From JBCCBV01 sp039033855 (GTDB taxonomy: Bacteria; Planctomycetota; Phycisphaerae; Phycisphaerales; Phycisphaeraceae), in contig JBCCBV010000003.1 of NCBI GenBank assembly GCA_039033855.1, positions 148,288 through 212,287 of the forward strand: a stretch of 64,000 bases of DNA, in the 5' to 3' direction. The position numbers and the translations under genes were made by a program. Positions 39,453-49,064 of this stretch are shown here, piece after piece (position 1 is the stretch's first letter; each line of letters starts with the position of its first letter). The notes beneath the pieces were generated by a model. The model saw only the letters and a program-made list of their open reading frames with translations. It made no database searches and was not told the origin of the DNA.

Positions 39453-41195
39453 ATGCCCGATCCGCACTCTCCTCCGAGCCATGCCCCCAGCGATCCGCCT
39501 AAGCCCGCGCCGTTGCGCCGGTTGGTCGCGGTGTCCGGGCCGACCCCGGTCGACATCCCGCTGCGCTCGGGCAAAACCGTTTCACTCGGCCGACAAGCCG
39601 GCTGCGACGTGCGCCTGGTGGACGCGGCGGTGTCGCGCCGTCACGCCGAACTCCGGCCCGACGCCCAGGGCCCGGGGTGGCGGCTCGAAGACCTCGGCAG
39701 CCGGCACGGCACGCTGCTGAACGGCGAGCCCGCGCCGCCCGGCGCCGCGCTGCCGCTCGAACCCGGCGACCGCGTCGAGGTCCGACCTTGGGTCTTTGTC
39801 GTCGAAGGCGCGTCCGACCCCGTCGACATGGTTACCCACGTGGTGGCCCCCAGCGAAGACGCCTACGACGTCGGCCCGCGCTTGACGCCGTTGGAGGCTC
39901 GCTCGGCGCCCGACCTGTCGGGGCGTCGCTTGGAAGCCTTGCTCAGCTGCGCCGAGAAGCTCGAAGCCGCGTCCGACCTGCGCAGCCTGGCCGATGCGGT
40001 CGCCGAGGCGGCGGTGCAGGCGTCGGGCTATCCCAACGCAGCGGTGTTGCGCCCCGCCGACGCCGACGGCCGGGTGGAGGTGCTCGCAGCGCGGGGCGCG
40101 ATTGCGCAAGGCGACCCGCTCGACGCCGGACGCGCCATCAGCCGGTCGGCCCTGCGCGCGGCCGAGGCCGGCAAGGCCGTGTCGCTCGGCCCCGACGCGC
40201 CCGACAGCGAGATGCACAGCATGGTCCGCCTGGGCATCGAAGACCTGGTGTGCGTGCCGTTAACGCCCGGCGGGTCGATCGCCGGCTACCTCTACCTGGA
40301 CCGCCGATCCGACGAGCCCAGCGGCGCGGGGTCGAGCGCCACGGACAGCCCGGGCAAGGCCTTCGCCATCGGCCTGGCCAAAGTAGCCTCGCTCGCCTGG
40401 TCGGGGTTGCAACGGCTGACCATGCAGCGAAGGCTCGACCGCCTGCACGCCGAGATGGAAGCCGCGGCACTCGCCCAGCGGTGGATCCTGCCCCGGGCGT
40501 CGGGGCGGTTCGCCGGCGCCAGCTACGACGCCCGCAGCCTCGCCGGCCAACGCCTGGCGGGCGACCTGTTCCTGATCCGCCCGCTGAACCAAGGACGCCT
40601 GGCCGCCGCCATCGGCGACGTGTCCGGCAAGGGCCCCGCGGCCGCCATGCTCATGACCGTCACCATGGGCTTCCTCGAGGCCGCGCTCGCCCACGACGCC
40701 GACCCCGAGCGCGTGATGCGCAACCTCGCCGACTACTTGGCCACCCGCAGCGAAACCGGCGCGTTCGTCACCGCCTGGCTGGGGGTGCTCGACCCCATCG
40801 AGCGCCGGGTCGATTACATCGACGCCGGCCACGGCTACGCCCAGCGCGTCTCACCCGAGGCCGAGGTGCAAACCCTCGACGAGCACGGCGGCGCGCCCCT
40901 GGGGGTGGAGTCCGCCGACGCCTACCGAGCCGGCGCCTGCGATTGGAACCCCGGCGACCGCTTGGTGCTGGTCAGCGACGGCTTGGTCGAGCAGCCGGCC
41001 CTCGCGTCGCAAGACCGGCCCCGCGGCGAGATGTTCGGCCGAGCACGCCTGCTCGACCTTTTGAAAGATATCCCGTGGTCTCAAGAAATCGAGACGCTTT
41101 TCACCACGGTGTCCGACCACGCAGGCAACGCGCGGTTCGAGGACGACGCCACCGCGCTCGTGGTCCGGTGGGACGACGGCGCCGACAACGCGTAA
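39453..41195 (+). CDS. FHA-GAF-SpoIIE (PP2C-type) phosphatase
   Basis: 580 residues. An N-terminal FHA domain (about 25-120: VSLGRQAGCDVRLVDAAVSRRHAELRPD, GSRHGTLLNG) should bind phosphothreonine. A GAF-like domain (about 155-310) follows. A SpoIIE/RsbU phosphatase domain covers about 350-575, with acidic metal ligands in GDLFLIRPLN, IGDVSGKGPAAAML and FEDDATALVV. The likely job is to dephosphorylate an anti-sigma-factor antagonist or FHA-linked target in response to Ser/Thr kinase signalling; no kinase or anti-sigma gene is adjacent. ATG lies 10 nt after a TACGCT box. Converges with the TPR gene, 6 nt apart. Confidence 0.9.
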   Translation: MPDPHSPPSHAPSDPPKPAPLRRLVAVSGPTPVDIPLRSGKTVSLGRQAGCDVRLVDAAVSRRHAELRPDAQGPGWRLEDLGSRHGTLLNGEPAPPGAALPLEPGDRVEVRPWVFVVEGASDPVDMVTHVVAPSEDAYDVGPRLTPLEARSAPDLSGRRLEALLSCAEKLEAASDLRSLADAVAEAAVQASGYPNAAVLRPADADGRVEVLAARGAIAQGDPLDAGRAISRSALRAAEAGKAVSLGPDAPDSEMHSMVRLGIEDLVCVPLTPGGSIAGYLYLDRRSDEPSGAGSSATDSPGKAFAIGLAKVASLAWSGLQRLTMQRRLDRLHAEMEAAALAQRWILPRASGRFAGASYDARSLAGQRLAGDLFLIRPLNQGRLAAAIGDVSGKGPAAAMLMTVTMGFLEAALAHDADPERVMRNLADYLATRSETGAFVTAWLGVLDPIERRVDYIDAGHGYAQRVSPEAEVQTLDEHGGAPLGVESADAYRAGACDWNPGDRLVLVSDGLVEQPALASQDRPRGEMFGRARLLDLLKDIPWSQEIETLFTTVSDHAGNARFEDDATALVVRWDDGADNA

Positions 41196-41201
41196 ACGCC
41201 A

Positions 41202-44200
41202 CTACCCATCTTGTTCAAGCTTGGCCTGCCGCAACCGGGCCCGATACTCGGATTCGCCCGGCGCCAGCTCTACGGCCCGCTCAAACGCCCGGGTCGCCCC
41301 GGCGAGATCGCCTTGCGCCTGCCGGGCCTGGCCCAGCGTGTCCCAATACGCCGCTTGCTCGGGCGCGAGTTCGACCGCCTTTTCCGCTTGCCGGACCGAC
41401 TCTTCCAGCCGGTCCGCGCCGCCGAGCGACCGCAGCGCCGCCGAAAGGTTGTTGCGCGCCGCCGCGTTGTCGGGCGCGGCCTGGAGCAGGTTCCCAAGCC
41501 ATCGCTCGGACCCAACGGCGTCGCCCCGCAGCCGCGCGAGTTCCGCCGCCAGCCCGATCACCTCGATCGGCGGGTCGGCTTGCTCGGCAAGCTCTTCGAC
41601 GAACGCCCGTGCGGCCTCATGAACCTCTGGTTCGTTGTGTCGCGACGCGAGCGCGCCCCAGGCCCGGGCCAGCGTCAGGCGTTCATCCGGTGGATCTTGC
41701 GGGGTGCTGGTTTGCACGGCCTCGAGCCAGGCTCGCGACGGGCCGGCCGTCCACCCGCCGTGGGCCAATAGTTCGACGGCCTGCGCACGGTGCACGGGCG
41801 AGACCGTCAGCCTGGGCCGGAGCACGGCCTGGGCGTCGGCCAAACGCCCGTTGGCCGCGAGCGAAAGCACCCACACCCGCCGCAGCGCGTCGGACCGTGT
41901 CAACTCTTCACGCGAGAACGCCCGGTCCAGGCGCAGCAGCGCCGCGTCGGCACGCCCGGTTCGGCGCAGGGCCTCGGCTTCGAGCCGGGCCGCGTCTTGC
42001 GAGGTCAGGTCGCTGCGCGACCAACGACCGGCCGCCTCGGCGGCCACGGCCCAGTCTCCCGCCAGGGCCGCGGCTTCCGCCTGCCGGCGCGACGTTTCCG
42101 CCCGTGCCGGGTACCGCTGAGCCAGGCCATCGATCAAGCCTTGCGCCGCCCGGGCCAGTGCGCGCCCCGCCTCGGGGTCGGGCTCCTCTGCGGCCCGCTC
42201 AAGCAGCGTGTCGATCACAAACACCCCGAGCGCCGGGTCGGCGTCCGACGCCACCAGATCGCCGGCCAACCGGACCCAGGCCAAGGCCGAAGCGGTTTCG
42301 TCTTGCCCTAGCTCCACGGCCAACCGCAGCAACGCCACCGACGCCGGGCGGCGCACCGCGGCGCTCAAGACCGAGCCGTCGATCGGCCCGTACGAAGCCG
42401 CGAGCTCGCAAGCAGTATCGACCGCGTCCCACACCGGGTCGGAGCCGAACACCACACGGCCTTCGGCCGACACGGCGCGGGCGTTCTCGATGTCGTTTTG
42501 CAACAGCCAAGCCTCGGCGAGCATGTAACGCCAACGTGCTTCGGTCGGTTCCGCTTGCACCGCTTGTTGGATCGCTTCGGCCGAGCCTTGCAGGTCGCCG
42601 CGCCAACGCAGGGCTTGAGCGCGCACGGCGGCGGCCTGGCTGGGCGACGCGTCCGTCTGTTCCAGCAGCGCCAGCGTCTGATCGACCCGGTCGTGTTGGC
42701 CGCGCCGGCCGTAGTGGGCCACGGCCAGACGGATCGCTTCGGGCGTGGGCGCTTGCAGCATGCGCTGCAGGCGCTCGTGGGCCTCGCGGTGCAGCCCGCC
42801 GGCGACCACGGCCTCGGCCAGTGTCATATCGTGCGCCGCCGATAGCCGCCCGCTGCGCGAAAGCGCCAGCAGCACCTGCGCCGCCTCGGCGGGGGGGCCG
42901 CCCAACGTGATCGATTGCGCCGCGGCCTGGGCGCGCGTATCGGCGTTGACTCTTGGGTTGCGCATCACATCGGCCGTGCGCCGCAGCGCCGAGCCGGTGC
43001 GATCGAGCTGGTGCTCCATCGAAGCGAGCAACAACTCGATCCGCGGCCCGCGGGCGTCGGTGGCGGGCAATGCCTCGATCACGGCTTCGGCTCGGGTGAT
43101 GGCCCGGTCGAGCCGGCCGAGCAGGCCGAGCGCGCGGACGCGCAGCAGGTCGGTGTCGATGCTCGCGTTGTCTTCGCCGGGCTCGGGCAACAGGTCGAGC
43201 GCGGCCTGGGCGCGGGTAGACGCGTCGGGCCCGGTCAGCCAGACCCGAGCGCGGTCGGCGCGGGCCGTCGGGGAGTCTTCGCCGGCCAAGCGGTCGATCC
43301 GGCCGAGCAGCCGATCGGAGACATCGGCCTGATTGCGCAGCCCGTCGCGGAGCAGGGCCCGCCGTTGGGGTTCCAGACGCTGGGGCTGGCGGTCGGCGGC
43401 TTCGAGCCAGGCCTGGTCGGCCGCGCTTGCGCTCACTTGTTCGAGCATTTGGGCGCGCTGTTCGAGCCAGGCGGCCTTCGCCTCGGGTGCGGCCTCGGGG
43501 CTGGTCTCGGCCAGTTCGGCCAAGCGGTTGCCCAGGGCGAGGGCCTTTTCGGCGTCGCCGGTGCGGGCGGCGAGTTCGGCCCGGGCCGCGAGGACCTCGG
43601 GCAGGGCGGCTTGTTCGGGCGAAAGCGACGAGAGGGCTTGCGCGGCGCGGTCTTCGAGGTTCAGGCCCAGACGGGTTGTCGTGATCGCCCACTCCGCCAC
43701 GGCGGCGCCGTTGGTTGGATCGAGCGACGCCAGCCACGCCAGCGCGACCTCTTGTGCTTGTCGTCGGTCGCCGGCCTCTACCAGCGCCGACAACCGCAAC
43801 CGTACCAGCCAGCTCTGGCCGGGATGGGCTTGTTGTTGACGGTCGAGTTCTTCGAGCACGGTCAATTGCTGCGCGGGCGGCATGCCGGGCAGCGCGGCGA
43901 CGCGCGACTGAAGCAGTACGGCCGCGGCCCGGGGGTCGCCCAGTCGGTAGGCCTGCTCGGCCAGGGTCGCGGCGAGTTCGGGCTGACCGCGTTGCAGTTC
44001 CGCGAGCGCCCAGGTCAACCGAGGCCCACCCCACGACGGGCGCAGGCCCGCGGCCTGGCGCGACAGCGTGATGGCGCGGTCCCAGTCTTCACGCTCCAAC
44101 ATCCGCTCGGCGGCGATTGCCAGCAGGTGCGGGTCGTAGCCGTGCTCCGCCGCGGCGGCGAGCCACGCGTCGGCGGTCGACAGCCCAGACGTGTTGGCGT

Positions 44201-45368
44201 CTTGCTCGGCGAGCAACGCCGTCCGCCAGGCCTGGGCGCGCGGCGCTTCGCGCTCGGCGAACCCTTCGGGCCAATCCAGCGTCTGGGTGTTGTCGGCGTC
44301 GTGCTCGGCGGCTTGCAAGCGGGTCAGCAACGCCTGCTCGTGGACTCGGCGGTGCTCGGGCGCGATCGACGCCCAGGCCTGCACGGCCGAGTCGTAGCGC
44401 CTTAGCTCATACGCCCGCAACCCCAGCAGGCCCGCCAACCCGTCGGCGCGCGAACGCGCGGGCGCCGCGGCCGAAACGCTCTGCGCATCGATCTGGACTT
44501 CTTCGGAATTAGAGCGAGCCGCGGCCGCGGTGCGCTCCAGGTAGTCGAGCGCCCGCTCGGGCTGGCCCAGTTGCATCCACAGGGCATCGATCGACGCCGC
44601 GTCTTCTACCGCCGGGTCGGGGTGCTCAGCCGCCGTCTCGAGTTCGCGTAGCGCCTCGTCGATCCGCCCGACATCCGACAGCGCCATCGCCCAGGCGATG
44701 CGGGGCTCGGCGCGCTCGGGGCTCTCTTCGGTCAGCGTGGCGAACCACTCCGCACGCTCGGCGGTGTCGTCGGCCAGGCGGCCCACCAGCAGCAGGTGGC
44801 CGATGCGCGGGTCGCTGCGGGCCAGGTTTTTGGCCAGTTCGACCGCTTCGTTGGTCCGGCCGGCCTCTTCGAGCAGCGCGACCAGCAGGCGTTTTGCGTC
44901 GAGGTTGTCGGGCTCGGCATCGACCACGTGGCGGGCGTAGGCGATGGCCGATCCGCGCACCTGCGGCGACGCCGCCCGGGCGAAGACTTCCATCAGCGTT
45001 TCGGCCACCTCGGTTTGCGAGGGGTCCAGGCTGAACGATCGACGCAGCGCATCGACCGCCTGCATCGGGTCGTCGGGGCCGTCGGCGCGCTTGAGGCTGG
45101 CCATGCCGTAAGCGGTGAGCACGGCCGAATCTTCTTCAAACCGCGAGAGCAATGGCGAGAGCTCGCGCACCACCGCGTCGTGGTCGCCCCGGTCGTAGGC
45201 CTGCAGCGCCGTGGCCCGGGCCTGCGCGGGGCCGCGGGCGTTGCGCATCACGCCGATGGCGGTCACCGCCGTGACCGACCCCACGATGGCGACGCCCACG
45301 CCGACCACAATGGCCAGACGGCGGGGCTTGTTTGGCGTTTCCGAAGGTTTGCGCGTGAACAAGGCCAT
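41202..45368 (-). CDS. Giant TPR protein of the exosortase locus
   Basis: 1388 residues. One transmembrane helix near the N-terminus (about 18-42, LAIVVGVGVAIVGSVTAVTAIGV) and then an almost continuous array of tetratricopeptide repeats to the end, e.g. TALQAYDRGDHDAVVRELSPLL, RRLAELAETSPEAAPEAKAAWLEQ and YWDTLGQARQAQGDLAGATRAFERAVELAPGESEYRARL. No catalytic motif. Large TPR proteins (PrsT type) accompany exosortase/EpsI genes and are thought to serve exopolysaccharide or surface-protein export. It follows the EpsI-like gene by 70 nt. The ATG at MALFTRK gives a short cytoplasmic N-terminus; earlier starts would add Pro/Arg-rich sequence. Confidence 0.88.
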   Translation of the reverse strand: MALFTRKPSETPNKPRRLAIVVGVGVAIVGSVTAVTAIGVMRNARGPAQARATALQAYDRGDHDAVVRELSPLLSRFEEDSAVLTAYGMASLKRADGPDDPMQAVDALRRSFSLDPSQTEVAETLMEVFARAASPQVRGSAIAYARHVVDAEPDNLDAKRLLVALLEEAGRTNEAVELAKNLARSDPRIGHLLLVGRLADDTAERAEWFATLTEESPERAEPRIAWAMALSDVGRIDEALRELETAAEHPDPAVEDAASIDALWMQLGQPERALDYLERTAAAARSNSEEVQIDAQSVSAAAPARSRADGLAGLLGLRAYELRRYDSAVQAWASIAPEHRRVHEQALLTRLQAAEHDADNTQTLDWPEGFAEREAPRAQAWRTALLAEQDANTSGLSTADAWLAAAAEHGYDPHLLAIAAERMLEREDWDRAITLSRQAAGLRPSWGGPRLTWALAELQRGQPELAATLAEQAYRLGDPRAAAVLLQSRVAALPGMPPAQQLTVLEELDRQQQAHPGQSWLVRLRLSALVEAGDRRQAQEVALAWLASLDPTNGAAVAEWAITTTRLGLNLEDRAAQALSSLSPEQAALPEVLAARAELAARTGDAEKALALGNRLAELAETSPEAAPEAKAAWLEQRAQMLEQVSASAADQAWLEAADRQPQRLEPQRRALLRDGLRNQADVSDRLLGRIDRLAGEDSPTARADRARVWLTGPDASTRAQAALDLLPEPGEDNASIDTDLLRVRALGLLGRLDRAITRAEAVIEALPATDARGPRIELLLASMEHQLDRTGSALRRTADVMRNPRVNADTRAQAAAQSITLGGPPAEAAQVLLALSRSGRLSAAHDMTLAEAVVAGGLHREAHERLQRMLQAPTPEAIRLAVAHYGRRGQHDRVDQTLALLEQTDASPSQAAAVRAQALRWRGDLQGSAEAIQQAVQAEPTEARWRYMLAEAWLLQNDIENARAVSAEGRVVFGSDPVWDAVDTACELAASYGPIDGSVLSAAVRRPASVALLRLAVELGQDETASALAWVRLAGDLVASDADPALGVFVIDTLLERAAEEPDPEAGRALARAAQGLIDGLAQRYPARAETSRRQAEAAALAGDWAVAAEAAGRWSRSDLTSQDAARLEAEALRRTGRADAALLRLDRAFSREELTRSDALRRVWVLSLAANGRLADAQAVLRPRLTVSPVHRAQAVELLAHGGWTAGPSRAWLEAVQTSTPQDPPDERLTLARAWGALASRHNEPEVHEAARAFVEELAEQADPPIEVIGLAAELARLRGDAVGSERWLGNLLQAAPDNAAARNNLSAALRSLGGADRLEESVRQAEKAVELAPEQAAYWDTLGQARQAQGDLAGATRAFERAVELAPGESEYRARLRQAKLEQDG

Positions 45369-45438
45369 AGGTCCATTCCATCGGGAGAAGTGCGCGGGCC
45401 GGCGTTCTCGACGCCCCGCGCTCGGGCAATCAGTCGGA

Positions 45439-46191
45439 TCAGGCGTCGGCGCTCGCAGCCGCGGCAGTCGATTCGGCCGGGGTGTCGGCGGGCGCCGGGA
45501 TGGGTTCAACGGGCGCGGCGTCTTCGATGCGCGAGGCTTCTTCGATCCACCCGGCCACGCCTTGGAACAGTTCGGTTTCCACTTGCAGGCGCTGCTCGTC
45601 GGTGTGGCGGCCTTCGATGAGAACCTGGGCCTGGCCGGCGCCGAAACGACGCAGCCGTGGCTCGGACGCGCGGTTGAACACCTCGGTCATCTCGGCTTGC
45701 GGGCCGAGCCCGGGCACCACGAAAAAGTGCGCTACGGTGAACGACGACCCCGCCCGGCGGAAGCGGTACCGCTTGCCCGGCACGGCCTGGCCGTTGACGG
45801 TCCAGGTCACACGCTCTTCGCCCGCGGCTTCGTAGCCGGCGCTCGGGTAACAGTTGGGCGGATAATGCCCGCGGAGGTCGCGGGCGTCCTGGCAATGCAC
45901 GATCAAGAGTTGTGGAGCGAACGACGGCCGGTCGCTGCGGGTGTAGATGCGCGAGGTGGTGGCGGTGGGCCGCAGCAGTCGGATCGCCTCGGGCGGCAGG
46001 TCTTCGTCCCGGCCGGTCCACGCGCCGAGTGCGCGCGGGGTGGCTTGGATCGCGACGCGTACGCGCTGGTGGAAATCCTCGGCGCCTTGAGCGCGTTCCC
46101 GCGTCGATTGCGCCCAGCCGGACAGGATGAGCAGCCCCGCGGCGGCGGCGTAGACGCCCCAGGCGCGCCATCGGATCGGGTGCTTAGGCAT
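45439..46191 (-). CDS. Exosortase-associated EpsI-like protein
   Basis: 250 residues. One N-terminal membrane helix (about 10-27) and a periplasmic domain of the EpsI family: ALGAWTGRDEDLPPEAIRLL near residue 52, then LLIVHCQDARDLRGHYPPNCYPSAGYE with two cysteines, and YRFRRAGSSFTVAHFFVVPG. EpsI domains occur as separate proteins or fused to exosortases and are linked to exopolysaccharide assembly and PEP-CTERM sorting. The start overlaps the exosortase stop by 8 nt. The last 35 residues are an Ala/Pro/Glu tail. Confidence 0.87.
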   Translation of the reverse strand: MPKHPIRWRAWGVYAAAAGLLILSGWAQSTRERAQGAEDFHQRVRVAIQATPRALGAWTGRDEDLPPEAIRLLRPTATTSRIYTRSDRPSFAPQLLIVHCQDARDLRGHYPPNCYPSAGYEAAGEERVTWTVNGQAVPGKRYRFRRAGSSFTVAHFFVVPGLGPQAEMTEVFNRASEPRLRRFGAGQAQVLIEGRHTDEQRLQVETELFQGVAGWIEEASRIEDAAPVEPIPAPADTPAESTAAAASADA

Positions 46192-47170
46192 GACGCGCCT
46201 TTCCGCTTCGGGTGCGCGGGGGCGACGTCGCGACGCGGCCCGGGCCGCGGGCCTCGGCCACGGCGCCAGCGGGCATCGAACGCACCGGCAGGCCGGCCCA
46301 CTCGAGCGCCGCCACCACGCCGGTCAACGCCATGAACACCAGCGCAAGCATCAACCACCCGGCGATGTCGTGGAACGGCCCGGCCACCGTGTCGGGGTAG
46401 GCGCCGTACACCAGCACCGTGGGCACCAGCCGGGCCACGTTGGCGGCGATCGCCAGCAACGGCGTCGATAGCAGCACCGCCGTCCGCAGCCACGGGCGCC
46501 AGGGGTGCGCAAACGCAAAGGCGTAGCCCACCGCCAGCAGGGCGAAGACCATCCGCATGCCGTTGCACGCTTCGGCCACGGCCACCTGCTCGCCTTGATA
46601 CGTCAAGATCGAACCGGCACGGTCTACGGCGAATCCGAGCCCGACCAGCAGCGTTTGTGTGGCCGCGGCGGTGTGCTCTTGTAGGGGGATGGCGATCGCC
46701 AGCCGAAGCCCGCCCGGCGGGGGCACCAGGAACGCCAGGGCCAGCAGCGCCGGCCAGGCGAGCAGCAAAAACCGCTGGCCCATGGGGGTCACGATGGCGC
46801 CGATGAGCGCCAGCACCGCGCCGCCGTGCCAGAGGCTTTGCGCCGCGTTTTGGTAGCCGTAGGCGGTGGCCGCGGCACCCAGGGCGATCAGGCAGGGCCC
46901 GATCCAGGTCCCGCGCGGCCGGACACGCTCGAGCCCGCGCCGGCGCGACCACAAGATCCACGCCGCCACGGGCACGGCCAACCACGCCTGGCTGGCTTCT
47001 TCATCCACGCGCACGATCGAATACAGGTCGCGCCACGCGTCGAAAAACGCAACCACCGCGGCCATCGATAAAACGACGGCCGAAGCGATGGCGCAGGTCC
47101 AAGGCTGGCGTTTGAGGCGGGCGAGAATGGCGCGGCTCCGGGAGCGGGGTCGGCGAGGCGGCTGGCGCAA
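46184..47170 (-). CDS. Exosortase/archaeosortase family transpeptidase
   Basis: 328 residues, about eight transmembrane helices. The conserved catalytic set is present: Cys202 in AVAEACNGMRM, Arg247 in ANVARLVPT and His267 in FHDIAGW. Exosortases cut C-terminal sorting signals (PEP-CTERM-like) and hand the protein to a surface glycan or lipid. The subfamily cannot be fixed from sequence alone. A TTG start is used with AAGGGGG about 9 nt upstream; there is no ATG before the first helix. Heads the exosortase-EpsI-TPR operon. No PEP-CTERM-type substrate is encoded in the window. Confidence 0.9.
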   Translation of the reverse strand: MRQPPRRPRSRSRAILARLKRQPWTCAIASAVVLSMAAVVAFFDAWRDLYSIVRVDEEASQAWLAVPVAAWILWSRRRGLERVRPRGTWIGPCLIALGAAATAYGYQNAAQSLWHGGAVLALIGAIVTPMGQRFLLLAWPALLALAFLVPPPGGLRLAIAIPLQEHTAAATQTLLVGLGFAVDRAGSILTYQGEQVAVAEACNGMRMVFALLAVGYAFAFAHPWRPWLRTAVLLSTPLLAIAANVARLVPTVLVYGAYPDTVAGPFHDIAGWLMLALVFMALTGVVAALEWAGLPVRSMPAGAVAEARGPGRVATSPPRTRSGKARHA

Positions 47171-47281
47171 CGTGGGCGCCCCCTTTACATCGGCCGGTTG
47201 CGGGGGGCAGTCCCGCCGAACGCGACGGCCGCACGGGTGTTCGAGCCTACGCGCCGCCCCAACGGGTTGCTCGGGTGTGCG

Positions 47282-48325
47282 ATGATGCCGCGGATGCCGT
47301 TATCGGAACCGCCATCGGACGCTGCGGACGATGCGCTCTCCGCGCAGGCGGGTGCACGGCCGTCGAAGCCCTCGAAGCGGTTTGCCGCCGAGGCGCCGGG
47401 CCGGTTGGATCAGGCGGTGGCGGCGGGCATGGGCCTGGCCGCGGGCGAAGCGCGCCGGCTGCTCGATCGCGGGGCGGTGGCGGTCAACGGCGACCGCGCC
47501 ACCCGTGCGGACAAAGGACGGCGCGTCGGGCCCGGGGATTCCATCGAAGTCCGGCTCGACCTGACCGACGCGGCGATAATTCCGCTCGCCAGCGACGGCC
47601 CGCTTGTTGTGCTGGCGCATGCAGACGGGGCGGTGGTGGTCGACAAGCCGGCCGGCGCTGCCGTGCATCCGTTGGCGCCGGGCGAGCAAGGCGCCGTCCT
47701 GAACGCCGTGGCGCACCGGTTTCCTCAGATCGTCGGCGTGGGCGAAGGGGGGCTGCGCAGCGGCGTGGTGCACCGTCTCGACACTGCGGTGTCGGGTTGC
47801 CTGGCCTTCGCCTACACGCAAGCGGCGTGGGAGCGCCTGCGCACCGCGATTGCGCACGGCAAGGCCTCGCCAGACGTGCTCAAGCGCTACCACGCCGTGG
47901 TGCGACCAAGCGAAGCTTCCGCCGAGGCTCCCGGGTTGTGGGCCCAGAGCCACGGCGAACTCACACAGTGGCTCGCGGTCACTCGGCACAGCCCGGCCCG
48001 GGTGTCGATGGTCGAGTCCTCTACCCCGGGCGCACGCCGGTGCTCGATGGCTTGGCGCTGGCTCCACCGCGGCGGGCCCTACGGCCTGATCGAGGTTGAT
48101 CTTTACACCGGTTTTCTGCACCAGATCCGGGTGATGCTCGCAGGCGCCGGGGCACCGATCGTGGGCGATTCGATGTACGGCGTGCCGGGCGCAGACCGCC
48201 TCCTGCTGCACGCCCGTGCGCTGCGCTTGCCCGGCATTTCGGCCCAAAGCCCTTGGCCCACGGCTTTCCAAGACTTCGCCGACCGGCACGGGCTGAAGCA
48301 CGCCCGCAGTCAAAGCGACGCTTAG
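47282..48325 (+). CDS. RluA/RluD-family pseudouridine synthase
   Basis: 347 residues. An N-terminal S4 RNA-binding domain (about 45-110: RLDQAVAAGMGLAAGEARRLLDRGAVAVNGDRA) precedes the catalytic domain with GVVHRLDTAVSG, where the Asp is the nucleophile, and GFLHQIRVMLAGAGAPIVGDSMYG. The RNA target (23S rRNA or tRNA) is not determinable. Three in-frame ATGs lie within 15 nt; the first is used here without ribosome-binding-site support, so the N-terminus is uncertain by five residues. The 3' end shares TTAG with the convergent ComF gene. Confidence 0.9.
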   Translation: MMPRMPLSEPPSDAADDALSAQAGARPSKPSKRFAAEAPGRLDQAVAAGMGLAAGEARRLLDRGAVAVNGDRATRADKGRRVGPGDSIEVRLDLTDAAIIPLASDGPLVVLAHADGAVVVDKPAGAAVHPLAPGEQGAVLNAVAHRFPQIVGVGEGGLRSGVVHRLDTAVSGCLAFAYTQAAWERLRTAIAHGKASPDVLKRYHAVVRPSEASAEAPGLWAQSHGELTQWLAVTRHSPARVSMVESSTPGARRCSMAWRWLHRGGPYGLIEVDLYTGFLHQIRVMLAGAGAPIVGDSMYGVPGADRLLLHARALRLPGISAQSPWPTAFQDFADRHGLKHARSQSDA

Positions 48326-49047
48326 GCGCCCGTCGATGAGCCGTGCGGGTCGGCCACCGCCGCTACGGCCACGCGCACCGACGCCGCGCCACGGCCGCGC
48401 AGCATTCGGCAGGCCTCGGTCAACGTCGCCCCGGACGTGCGCACGTCGTCCACCACCAGCACCTCGGCGCCGCGCAGGTCGATGGGCAGGGCTTCGAACG
48501 CCCCGGCCAGGTTCCGCGCGCGGTCGGCCGGGCGGGTGTGCGATTGCATCGCCGTGCTGCGCGTCCGCTTGAGCAGTCCCGTGCAAGGCCAGCCGCGTTG
48601 CTCCGCGAGAGATTCGGCCATGAGCTGCGCCTGATCGAAGCCCCGGCGTAACCGACGGCCGTGGTGCAGCGGCGCCCACGTGACGAACGCGCTGCGGCCG
48701 GGCGTCGGCGGCGGGGCGGCTTCGGCGAGCAGTCGCCCGAGCCGCGGGCCCCAGGCCCAGACCCGGCGGAACTTCATCTCGCGCACCCACGCCCCGACCG
48801 GCCCTTCGTAAGGCCCGAGGCGCACCAGCCGTGTCCAGGGCGGGGCGGGATGCAGCCGGCAGCCGGCGCAGTGGTCGATCGAGAGCGATTCTCCGGCCGT
48901 CGCGCCGCAGCGCGGGCAATACGCCTCGTGCGGGTCGGGGCGCCAGCCCCGGTCGCGCGCGGCTTGCACGCTGGCGTCGACGCCCGGGCCCAGGACGCCG
49001 TCGATCCCCCGCCCGGCCATCGTTCGCAGGTGGTTCGCGATCCGCAC
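48322..49047 (-). CDS. ComF-like phosphoribosyltransferase-fold protein
   Basis: 241 residues. N-terminal zinc ribbon-like CPRCGATAGESLSIDHCAGCR (four Cys, about residues 44-63), then a type I PRTase domain with LVVDDVRTSGATLTEA near 205. ComF proteins act with natural DNA uptake machinery in competent bacteria, but homologues are widespread without competence. The GTG start is provisional; an ATG 27 nt downstream (MAGRGIDG) is possible. Diverges from the DHODH-like gene over only 17 nt. Confidence 0.9.
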   Translation of the reverse strand: MRIANHLRTMAGRGIDGVLGPGVDASVQAARDRGWRPDPHEAYCPRCGATAGESLSIDHCAGCRLHPAPPWTRLVRLGPYEGPVGAWVREMKFRRVWAWGPRLGRLLAEAAPPPTPGRSAFVTWAPLHHGRRLRRGFDQAQLMAESLAEQRGWPCTGLLKRTRSTAMQSHTRPADRARNLAGAFEALPIDLRGAEVLVVDDVRTSGATLTEACRMLRGRGAASVRVAVAAVADPHGSSTGA

Positions 49048-49052
49048 GCCTC

Positions 49053-49058
49053 TATATT
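49053..49058 (+). promoter_or_regulatory. -10 box giving a leaderless DHODH-like transcript
   Basis: TATATT ends exactly 6 nt before the GTG start. On the other strand the overlapping TATAGA faces comF 3 nt from its GTG, so the two divergent promoters may exclude one another. Confidence 0.45.
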
Positions 49059-49064
49059 GCCCGG

